NCBI RefSeq assembly: GCF_964355755.1
Contig: NC_092675.1
Location: 15,019,312-15,083,311, forward strand
Length of the DNA stretch: 64,000 bases
Origin: Antedon mediterranea
Lineage: Eukaryota; Echinodermata; Crinoidea; Comatulida; Antedonidae
Reading direction: 5' to 3'
Shown: in pieces, positions 19,409 through 31,800 of the stretch
Numbering within the stretch: position 1 is the stretch's first letter
Layout of the letters: each line of letters starts with the position of its first letter
Notes under the pieces: generated by a model
Databases searched by the model: none
The model's input: the letters and a program-made list of their open reading frames with translations, nothing else
What the model was told of the DNA's origin: nothing
Position numbers and translations under genes: made by a program

Positions 19409-22400
19409 TTACACCCTCAACTCTATTCCTACCTGTTTTTTGTGTTGTGCAGTATAGACATTTTTTAGTCGGGTCACATTGTCCAACGGAATTATAACCT
19501 AGATACATCTAGAGATGGTGCTTCTAAATATCGTTGTTAAAATTATTATTATTATTATTAGTGTTATTATTATTATTATTAATATTATTGGGTTTTTAAA
19601 ATTATTATTTTGGATTCACAATATCAAATTTTGATTTCTTTGTATGTTTCAATCAAATTTGACTTCAATTTATATAATATAAAATAACGATATGAATGTG
19701 ATGATATTTTTCAAGGTCATCTTTGTTCTGAATTGTTTTTTTTTATGAATTATTATTCTATTATTCATTTTGTTACATTGAATATTTATCCCTGGCTATC
19801 TTATGATTTGCACAGCAATCAATACCAGTTAAAAACAATTAATTATTAAATGTGAATAGAATACGCATTGTTTTAATATTCCAAGGTAAACTGTCTTAGC
19901 GAAGTAAAATTATACCACAAACTTCTTTTTATTAAAATCTAATTTGCAAGTATAACACAATCGCTGTTTTTACCATCTGCTAAGTTTACCATAATATGAT
20001 AATTTTAGTGTTGAAGGTTAGGACCTAATCTTAATTAATTGATTCGATATGAAATTCGAATTTATTTTTTTTATTTCTAAGAGTGCGGTATTTTGTTTAA
20101 TCATGGATGGTTTAATGAATATTTATACAGCGCTTTAAAGTGTAAAAAAAGTAGTCTTTCATAAAGAGTTAGAATTAGTGTTACCATTATTTGTTCTTTA
20201 AATTATGATTTTTCATAAAATTTCCGGTCCACTTTTTGGTCAAAATGAATAACTATTATGTGACATGAAAAATAATATAATGATATTCAAGGGGTACAAT
20301 ATATCTTGAATCTATGAGAATTGCATATATATTAAATCGTACCATAGTTGCCACTAATGTTAAACATTTCATTTGTACGTCCATTGTTATTAATATCGTT
20401 TTACAAACTATAATACTCTTAGGTTTAGAAAAGGTCTACCCGGTTAAATATACAATCCATTTTCTCAATATATAAGCTTACCAGCAAAAGTATGCGAAAT
20501 GTTTAATTATGGGTCACAATCAAGAATAAATTAATCTTAAATAAAACTTTGAAATAGAAAACTATGTAGGTCTACATTATTGTGTTTGTACGACAGTTGT
20601 TTTGCCAATCAAACCTAGCCGGTGATCACTTTAGCAGGAGGAGGCGTTCATTGGTTAAACTCTTCGAACTATATTTCACTTCCTGCTGCTGGCACACCTA
20701 GCATTCAGCTTTCTACAGTTAAAAATATACCTTCTAAGTGTAAACAAGAGCAGTTACGGAAATATGGAACTCTGGACTACGCTGATATATGGCTTTGCAA
20801 TTCTACAATTAATTTCTGGTATGATATAATCTTTTTTTATAAGCTAGTAAATTATTCTTACACCATTTCGGTCTGTACTTTTTAATTAAGATGAAAATGT
20901 CAAAATGTATTATTTATTTATTCTGTCTTTATAGTGAATGACACTTTCTGTGCTAAAGCATTGATTTCGAATGTGGTTCAGTAGAGAACATCAACATATA
21001 ATAATAAAATCAAAGACATTTAGTTTAGTAATTTACATTAGTAGGCCTACACACAAATTTCCAATAAGCTAACTATCGAACAAAATATATAGTATAGGCC
21101 CATATAAATGATGGAAGAAATATTTAAGATAAAATATATATATACTGTTATGTTAATCAAAAGTATTTTGGATTGAATGTTTAAAAGTTTTAAAGTGTCA
21201 TTAATGTTTGTTTTTGTTTCATACACATCTGATCTCAATCGCAAATAAATAAATCATTATTATTATAATTAGTCTACCGATACAGCTTCTTATTAATTAT
21301 AAATTTAAAGTATGATGCGATGCCAATAATCTAGATTTTGTATTAATATTTTTTAGTATAACCTTCAACAAACGATTACTGAATAAACAAGTTATGCGAA
21401 TAAAACGTGCAATACTAACAAACATAGTTCTTTAATAATTCCGCTGTATAGTCCTATCATCATTTATTTGTTGTAAGATGCAACATTCTACATACTTCTC
21501 AAACAAATCATTTCACAAACATAAATGTATTTCAATATCGATTTGACAGCTTCCTCCCTAAAGTCAAGTCAAGTCAATTCAAGTCAAGTATCATTTATTA
21601 TCATTTGTTTTAGGAAAAACATAGAAATTCTGTTTGCTCAAATTCTTCGCAGAGATCTATCATGGGTACGGAGTTTGATTTTCTTTTTTTTTAAATTAAT
21701 ACATTGTGGTTTTTTTTCTAAATTGGTTTCTTTATTATCAGATTACAAATTAACGCTCATTTATTTGTAAGTGTTCTTTCCAATTTAGTCAATTCTTTTT
21801 AAAGATATGGTTTTTTTTCAAGCAACGTGTCCACAGTAAGCTATACCAGCACACAGTCAGTAGCCTGTATAAAAAAGCACTCCTTATTATTACGAAATCA
21901 AATACGCATTATACGGTTGACCCTGCCGGATACCATCACCACAATGAACCAGGAATAATAAAAGAATAATATATACACAAAATGATCGCCAAACTAGTCT
22001 ACAATTTTTCTATTGTGAGCTTCATTTTTTTAAGAAACCACACAAAATAAAGAAAATAGGCCTATACAATAAACACTCAGGTCATTGCTATTGGCCATAT
22101 GGTATCTTAATAAAATATTTTAATAAGAGAATTTAGAATCTTTATTTTATTAATTGGAAGTGGTTACCACAAAGAAAAAGACAATAAGGAAGTAAATCAA
22201 AATCTTAATTGCAGTTATTGTTATTATACTTAGCACAATATTCTAAGCGTTAGTTTAGCAATTATAAAAAGTATGGCACTTATTGTATTTTATTTATATG
22301 CAATGTTTGCACTGCCCTCGAAGGCATGTAGACATATTAGAGAAATAAGTGTAGACCTACGCCAGCCGAATAAATGTATGTGGTAAAATATTGAATATTG

Positions 22401-22594
22401 AATGAAGCATTGTCTTGGCCAATAATACAGTTATAATTTATACTGGTGCCTCCAGCTACATCATTGGTAATTCTTATATAGAATAGAATGCCAAATAATT
22501 TGTTTTTCATATAATAGTATGGATACTAATGATAAACTGCATTCAAGATAATTGGATTACTTCAAGCACCATTATTGAATTTGTTTATTTTTAG
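19409..22594. other. Intergenic or 5' intron of Tie-A
   Basis: AT-rich with (ATT)n at 19543-19590 and short AAGTC repeats at 21558-21590. The missing 5' exons of Tie-A (signal peptide, Ig1) may be here or further upstream. An open stretch at 20619-20818 with splice-like edges was considered and rejected on reading phase. Confidence 0.4.
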
Positions 22595-22843
22595 GGCAAG
22601 TTGATTATAAATGGATACTTGCAGGTGACTCTGTTAGTTTGTTCGTTGACACTGACGTGGATATAGATGGACTTTTGTGGGAGAAAAATGATGTAGCAAA
22701 TGATGAATGGGTGCGTCAAAGTACATTAAACCTGACCAACGTTACCGTGTCAGATTCAGGATCATACGATTGTTACTACTCTAACCCCGCATCAAGTGAG
22801 GCAGATTTAATACCAATAAAAGCTTTTGAACTATTCATAATTG
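22595..22843 (+). CDS. Tie-A exon: Ig2-like domain
   Basis: 249 bp, phase 1 on both sides. It encodes [20 protein letters not shown] and [17 protein letters not shown]. There is one Cys only, so the Ig disulfide is absent, as in the Ig2 exon of Tie-B, which has none. It aligns with Tie-B Ig2 (NKGDRVDI ... DSIVWAHNN ... DSGIYEAY). Confidence 0.82.
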
Positions 22844-25800
22844 GTAAGAAAACAACACAATCGTAAATACCTTTCTTCCATCGAACGTATCCATCAACCT
22901 CGAAATCATACAAAACGTTATGAGTCATTCGTTTCGCAGTCTATTGTCAGATGTGCAGATAATTACTCATAATGAACAATACATTATAATATATTATACA
23001 TTTTCTATTATGTTTAAATGTTTAACCATCTTTTTATGAACATTTTTTCGATCTGGAGTGCATAGACAAAGATTCTCTAATTGTAAATTCAGTACCAATA
23101 AAGAAGAATTTGAATACAACAAAACCCTATACCGATTATGGTGCGCCCTATTTTGTAGAATTTTAGACATGATTTAAATGATTCAGTAACACTGAGACAT
23201 TTCAATTTATACTTTAATTAATTAAGCAAATAGTTCAATCTGAATGTACTGTGTTTTAGTGAACGAGTCAAAAGAAAAAAAATATCAGTCCATGTATTTG
23301 TATTTCGTTAAATATTAAAATATTTAAGCTATGTATTGTTTTTTAGTAATTGACTAGAATATAATTTTAACCACTGTATGAATTTAGAACCTGAACCAAA
23401 CATCATAGTGTTCGAAGGCCTGGCAGTAAATGAAAATCAAGACGGACAAGCAAGCTGTGTGATACAGGGAGATCCACTACCCACAATTGATGAGGTCACA
23501 TTATATTTACCTGATGGCCGTCCAATATTGCCAAAAAAGGCTGTAGTACACAACGATAACTTTACTATTGAGATGGATTTTGTAGGAATAACAGTATGGA
23601 ATACTAAGCCGTATACATGTAGTGTGATAACCGCAATTGGAAGTTTGAATAAAACCATTGAAGGACAAGTGTACAGTAAGCTTACATTATTATGTATATC
23701 AAGAATCAAATTTTTCTGTTATACACATTCATATTGTACTATACTACACTTTTGATCTACGCATCCCACTAATATGCCTAATGGATCCATGTTCACTGTT
23801 ACTCCTAGTGAAGCAGGTCCATTTTCTACACTGTTGAAACTGAACAAATTTAGAATTTATTTCAAGTCAATTTACGCACGGTTAAAAGAAATTACTTTGA
23901 AAAACGATATGATAAAACAATAAATAAATAAAAAAGCCATTTATGATCAAATTGTGGTACGGTTCCTTCTATAGGCCTATGTTTTGTTTTTATTGTATTG
24001 TTTTTACCAGTGTCGAATTATCTCACGTAAAGGTGGCTTGCAACAGACAGCAATTCCGTTTCAATATTAATTTTACATTATCTGCTTTCACCTTTTATTT
24101 TATTAGAAACTCCACGTCTCCACAATCAACCAAACGTGAATATAAACGACAATGATGTGACAATTATTTGGAAGGCATGGCCTGATTCTAAAATAATGGA
24201 GCCTGGTGACGGTCCGGTTATCAAATACAGTGTACTTTACAACTGCACTAATTCTACATCTAAATACATTGGAAATGGGGTAGACGGATCTACAACGTCA
24301 TTACAATCGTCGATTGGAGAATTATCCATTAAAAGAGGATTTCTGTGTACTTTCTTTGCGATTCCATCACGACCTGGATTTGGAGGAGAAGGACCATTCA
24401 TTACTAGTGCTGGGCGTACTATATACATACCGTGTCTAAGTACGTTATTATTATTAGCTATATAATGATTAAATAATAAGTGATAATTGTCATTGTCAAT
24501 CTAATGTTCATTAATATGAACGTAATCAACAACGCTCTTGGTGATAATGATTGGATGACAATGTATGAATAATAGGGACTACGAAAAATGTGAATAAACT
24601 GGCGAAAGAATCAACGAACGAAGGAACAATTAACGACATAATCAATTATCAATTAATTAATTAACGGTTATGCCTATTAGAATAATGTATGCCTGACTAT
24701 TAATCTGTTATATTTTTTACACATTATATAATACATAGAGCCGAAGAGTTCGCCAACCGTTGTGAGTGTGTCTCTAATCGGAAGTGATATGATCCAAGTT
24801 AAATGGAAGGTAAAACAATCATTTCCTTCAAGACATGACTTAGATATTTTAAATAATAGTAGTCATTATGAAATTGGAAATCATACGAAGAACGTTTATA
24901 GAGAACAAATAATTCCTTAGTACACATTACTAATTTATCTCGGGTAATATTTCAGTGTTACATCTTCTTAACATGATTAATTATAATTTTATTCAAATAA
25001 AAATATAGTCTATGCATCATTTTTATCAATTATTGAAACATAATTATGATCATGAACACTTTTTTTACAATACCTCTGATCAGTATTTTACTTTTAGTAA
25101 TATAATATTGGTTTGAAAAATATTTAAAGTAAATTGAATCAAGTGAAAACAATAGAACTGAAGTTAAGTTATGTAGCACTACGTCTTTTTATCTAACTGA
25201 TATTCATTTAATATTCAACAATTCACACAAGACCTACATTGTTCATAACAGCTATGCATATTTATTTACTTTTGTTTTTAAATGTTACGGTATGAACAGT
25301 TTGAGTTTAAATGTACGAAAATGGAAAGTATATCAGGATATTTTTGATTCTTTTAGGCCTATAAAATAAAAATTGAATTATATTGATAACATATCAAAAC
25401 TTCGTATAAACCATGTTCTTAGGGTAGGAAGCTATCTCAGGAAATACGGTGGTTAGAAACCAAGGTCGACGATTTATGAACCTCCGCAATGAAATGCAAT
25501 GTTAACGGATGAAAGTATGGAAAATAACAGTAGGCTTATATTTTATATGTATTTATGTTATTTGTATAATCATAGAACATTAAGATCGAAGATTGGAATT
25601 GTGAAGGGGTGAATTCATACATTGTGCGATACAATATGGTTTCATACCCATCGAAAGTCTTTGAGGTAGAGGTTGAAAAAGTCAAGTCTGAAGTGCTGCT
25701 AAAAGTTGATCATCTTTGTGCTACATACGACATCAGCGTTACGGCTTCAAATCAGGATATGGAGAGTTTAAGTTCAACAGCCGTAAATGTCTCAACAACT

Positions 25801-28800
25801 GATTCATGTAAGCAATCGTAACAATTTTGGGACTATTGACGTTTAGGTATAGGCCTACCATAATTATCTTCCACTACGCACGTTATACGTAATGTGCCTA
25901 ATTGCTTGTACTGAGCAATATATAATTTGTTCTATCGTGAACATAGTTGCTAAAGTAGAAATAAGACACATTTCGAGATTTATCAATATACTTTAAATAT
26001 ATATTATATATTAATTGATGATATTGATTGATGAATACAGAACACTACGAATAGAGAACATCGATCATATGCATGCTTAGGCCTACTCAATCAATTTTGT
26101 TTGTGTAAACCGGTCTTATAGTCACAGAAAAACATCTTGGTAAGATGTAGAAATTTCACTGAATAAATGTGAACTTATTTTGAATTCAATTGTGAGATGA
26201 AGTAGGATCAATTTCTACATTCCATTCACCTCTGATTGTAACTCGTATGGGGTACAGGCCTAGTTCTTTACAAATACTAGAAGAAATATTAGTTCAATCC
26301 TGTGTTTGAAACTAACTATATAGGCCTAATAGTTTGAATTTATATCTTGTCAGTGTGATGCAAAACAAATCATATAGTATACGCTTTCAAATAGTACATT
26401 AACATTAATAAATGCTATCTGTTTTAATACTTGATGTTGTACTTGCAGGTCTTCGTTTGTTGAAAACATCTGCAACTGATGAGTATGTTACAATTGTTCT
26501 GAAGACGCCGAATACAACATTAGATCTGGCTAACTACTACGACGTATGCCTAACATATTTTACATTATTACGTATAAACTTAGACTATTAAAAGAAATAT
26601 TATATAAATATTAAAAATTAAAAAAAGAAAAAGAACACATACCTTAACTTTAAAATATATATACAGCACATGCCAATAAAGAAATGGATTTAAAACATGG
26701 TCTGTTCCTGGTACAGTTCTTAATTTTACTACTATTAACTATAAGTAGATTTTCACCATATATGCCCATATGATTATTTATGTGATGATTATTATATATT
26801 TGAGCATTTACTCTTATATTTGTTTAACGTAGTATTTATATCATGAATTGTTTCCATACAGATTACCTATCAGTGTTTATACAGGCTGTACTATTTGCTA
26901 CCAGAAGCAAACTCAACAACACGCAACCAAACCTTTCTAGCGGCCTCAACGACTTTTCATATCGTCGATCTTCAGTCTGCTTGTCGCTACAACTTCACTG
27001 TCAAACGGATCTCAAAATCGTTACATGTGACATCAGAAAATTATCTTGTGGACACGTTATCTCCGTCAGGTAAGCAGAAAATGCTTATATGATGTTTGCG
27101 TGCTAAATCAACAATATTCGCACAATGCATTATTTAACTCGACCAAACCGATTATTTAATGGTATTTATAGGCATAACACGCTACGAATGCGACGTTGGG
27201 TTGGGCGTTCTACTGATGAATGAATTTTTTTTTTCTTGTATTAGCATCTGGAAAGCCTGAATTGATGGTTGTAGAGAGACAACTAACAAAGATGAAAGTG
27301 AAGTTTAAACCACTCGAAAATTATCCGTACATAAAGTAAGCGTTTTTGTAAGGTTTAACGTGTTTATTTTTATCGAGTGGAATTAAATAAATTATTATAA
27401 CTAATCAAATGAATTCCGGTATCATAACTGGGATTGTTTTGTGTTCAAAAGAAATATTTCGTCCATGTCATGTTATTTTATGTTAAATTGTAAAGTACTA
27501 CAAGAAGTGCGAATTTCAGAATTTGAATGCTTGGAACAAAACCTTAATGATTCTGGTCTTTCAGATCTATGGAATTCACTCCAGTTAAATAATTCAGAGG
27601 TTATCTTAATGATTATACTTGGTGGTGATTGTTCTGTTCTCATTCCAACAATGTCGATTAATATGGTAAACAAAGCCCATGACATTCTTGATAAATTCTG
27701 CAAATCATATCTTAAGAAAGCATGGGCCTTTAGACAACGTATAAAGTCTAACATTATCGAATGATTTTTTTAAATTTTTTTTTTATTGTATGTAAGTTGG
27801 TTTAGTTATCTTAATTCTGTTTACAGTCATCAAATAATTCACCACAGCTGAAATAATTTAATCTATGCTTTCCTGTTTATTGATGTCCCTAATTTGGGTT
27901 CCTATTGTTCCTTTTTATTTTTGCTGGTAGACACTGTGTATCAAGAATGTGTATATCTTAACATAGATTCTAAGTACTGTATATTCCTTTGTTCATATAC
28001 TAATTGATATGCTAATTTAGTGTCCAAGCTTATGTGGGTTGCATTTAATTGGTTTTAGTATTACAGTTTATTTTTAATTTGGTTTTATCGAACTTCCGTT
28101 TTATCTGAGTATTATCTGTTTTAATCTAGTCTATCTTTATTTTTATACTCATATTTTTTATATTGTATGTTTAATTGTTTTAAGGATGCACCATTATTAT
28201 GTGTGCCGCTGTTCAAAAAGCGTTTTCCAAATAAATTATTATTATTATTATTATGCTATAATTTAAACTATGCTATAACATTTCCACAGAAATTACTCAG
28301 TTCTTATAATGGAGAGTAAATATTCGATGAATGAAGCACGAAATCTGAAGTTTATGAAGATGTCGGAATCAGGACCGAAGCACTATATGGCAGCTCAATT
28401 CCTGCCTGATGTCAGTGACATTACATTTGTAATTGGCAATCAACAGCTAGATGACGGGTTTTATAACGCACCTCTAGACCCAGCAAAATCGTATTATGTG
28501 GCTTTAGCTCCAATCGACTATAAAGATGAGGTGAGTGGTACTTTGGATTCGGGAAAATATTCAAATTCTGTATAATGTTTCTCCTCGCTATGCCCTACAA
28601 TGCATTAAGCATTTTTAAATTATTTTATTTAATAGTATAAACATGCCCAATTTAGTAAATCTGGTTTTTTCCCCTATCTGAACACAAAAATACAAATATA
28701 TAAATATTTAAATAGCATGCAATGAACTGTTGTAATAATACTCGTTTTTAGGTTATATTCGATCTAGTTGTTTGGAAGAATGGAACAGATTTACCAACTC

Positions 28801-31800
28801 CGTCAGAGATGGCTATTGAAAATGGTCAGTAAAAAGCTATACGACAATTAAACATAATCATAAACTCAATCATTAACCGACTTCTACGAGTCTTAAGTTT
28901 GCTCCTAACACCTCTCCATCCCCTGCCATAGAAGAGGCTGAGGCGTTTGACAATGATAAATCCAATCAGTTGAGAATTGAAATATTTAATGATATGTAAT
29001 TTAGCTGTGAGGATGTACAAAGAAACATTAATTCTCTTAATAAGGGATCTGCTCCGGGAACTGATGGCATTATGACTGAACATCTGATGCATAGCCTCCA
29101 TAGGCCTACTAAGTTACCAGAGGTTTTGGCCTTTGTGTTCAATACCTGTATTAAATTAGGGATTATTCCCAACATTTTCAGAGACTGTACAAATAGAGGG
29201 TCAGTGGCCTATACTTGTTTCTTGGATGCTGAGGGTGCATTTAATGCGATCCCCTATTCCATCATTTTTAAAAAATTAAGTGAGTCGTTACTGACAGCTG
29301 GTAGGGGTGCATGCATGACTTGTATACCAACATATATATCAGGATCAAGTGGAATAACTGTATCGGTCAAAATAAACAATTTTGAAGAGAACTCGTCAGG
29401 GCGGATTAGCATCACCCTTTATTTTTAACATGTTTTACAAAGATCTAATTGAAAAGTTAAATAATCGTAATTGTGGTATAGCAATCAGCAACTGTTCTTA
29501 TAATGCATTTTGCTACGCGGATGATATTTTTTAACAAGTCTATCTGTTGTGGGGTCTTCAGAAATTAATTGATTTTGCTAATAGTTACATTGTTTCTAAT
29601 GGTCTGAGATTTAATCCAACAAAAACGTTCTGCGCTGTGTTTTGAAAATCACTATTTATTGAAGATCCCACATGGTATCTAGATAACAGTATCTTGGCAT
29701 GTGTTTATGTCGACACCTATGCGTTGAACTGGGAGAGACTCATGTCAGGAATAGAATAAGTAAATATCGGAGAGCTTTCTATGCATTGCAAGGAACTGGC
29801 AAGTGTAAATATCGTTCGTCTACAGATGTAAAACTACATGTCTGGAAAACAGTCATGATACCAACTCTAACGTATGGCCTACAATGTGTAAATCTGAGCA
29901 AGAAGGATGTTCTTGACTTAGAGAAAAAAACAAAGTGAATTATTTAAAGCAGCGTTGGGTTTACCTAAATTCTATAGAAACATCTCTCCTTCACTCTATA
30001 TATAACATTATTAAATGTAATCAAGTGAATTTACTTCACCAGATATTTATTGGTGATTCCAAATCTAGGTATTTTTACTGGCATCTAGGCCTATTAAATA
30101 GCAATTTTGAACATGTAAACAACACCCTAATTGATAAGCAATGACTTTTCTATTTGTAATATTGTCTTTAATAGTACATACCATAGTACCAATTTGAAAA
30201 TGGTATTATAGGAACATTCAGGTGGAAGTTGTTAAGTGGAATACTTGGGAGTAGACTTAATTCAAATGGTCAATGGAGTAACACAATCGAAAAGAAAACA
30301 AGGCACCACTCATTAATAGCAATATTATTAGCAAACATGTTTATAGTTGTGGTCATGGTAATCACCATACATCTTTATATAATTCTCATTATGCAGTATT
30401 ATTAGATGTGATCCTTTCTAAATGCATTATTATTTTCAGATGAAAAAATTGGAATTATTGGTATTATTGGAATGATTGGTATATCAATTCTACTCCTTGT
30501 TATTGTGGTTCTAGTTGCCTATTACAAACGCAATGGTGGATCACACAAGTTCCTGGAGCAACTGAGTTCTCATCGCCATCATCATCATACACCACAGGAA
30601 TACATTGATATGGTAATATATTGTACATTAGGGTTAGGTCACTTCTAGAATAAAGTGTGTTCGTACGTTTGGTACTTATTTTAACCACCTAACATCACCC
30701 TGTTTACTCATTAAGTTGAGTTAGATAATTAGTTATTGACAATTAAAACAAATTTAGGTTCAACGATTTGCCCCAAAAAGGTGTTTTCCGATCGTGGTAT
30801 ACACTGTCTAATGGATGTCCATCTTGAAAAATACCCGCACACAATAATACGAGGATGCTTTGCATTTACTCCTTCTACGAAACTTGTTTTAATAGCTGAA
30901 AACCGGTTGAACAGCTCGAGTACAGCATCATAATGTTGAAGACAGGCCGATGATTTTCTTTACAAAAATTACTATTTTGAAGATTTAATATACGTTTATA
31001 CATTTGAACATTCCAATTTCTCATTCTCAGTATAATTATTTGGTTTAACACAAGTAGGTAAATCTATGGGTCCTTGCGGATAAGCTTAATATAGTATTGC
31101 AATACTTTTATTAATCATTTTTGGTCGCCATTTAAATCGCTAATTTCTTACTGTGAGTGTGGGTACTGTTTGATATATAAACACATAATACTGTATACAA
31201 ATAAACTTAATTACTGACAGTTGCTTCTCAACGTTTACAAAATATATAAACGTCGTAGTGGTGTATTGTTACATGTACTTTACTATTTCAATCGACTATG
31301 AAAGTGACAGTTTTAACAAAGAATTAAATCGCAAATGTTTAGTATTTAGCGGTATATTATTTATAGGCCTATAAAACATGAAAACATATTTCCGTACTGA
31401 GTGGATAATTAATCTTCCTAATAGTTCCTCTTTGTACCCATCTTCTTCCCCATCTCTGAACCCTATTGTTATATACAAAACGCAAATTGGTTTTGTTTAT
31501 TTGGACTCATTTTGTGACAAGTTTCTCTTTCGGAAGTAATTCCCAGGGTGCTAATTTTAGTTGACTACATAAATCATCATGTCTATTTATTCGTTTCTGT
31601 AAACGACAATGTATTATAGTCCTGCGGTACGTACATTTAAAAAACATTGTCGCTAAAATTCGAGAACCAAATAGTTATTAATAAATTAGGTCTACAGTTA
31701 TAAGTATATAAATCCAAGCTGTGTTTTGTGTTTGCTTGATCACAAAGTCTTAAATAACATAACAGTGAATTATACGTTTAAAATACAGGAGACAATACAA

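Noticed and set aside
20619-20818. Possible Tie-A exon (open stretch after an AG, ending at GTATGA) with Cys and Trp residues
   Set aside because: It would end in phase 2, but the next exon at 22595 requires phase 1. The protein does not resemble Tie-B Ig1. Kept out unless an intermediate exon is found.
26843-27073. Alternative reading frame over the third FN3 exon
   Set aside because: It follows from the nearer acceptor at 26883-26884, but lacks FN3 character; the other frame carries FN3-like strands and fits phase with both neighbours.
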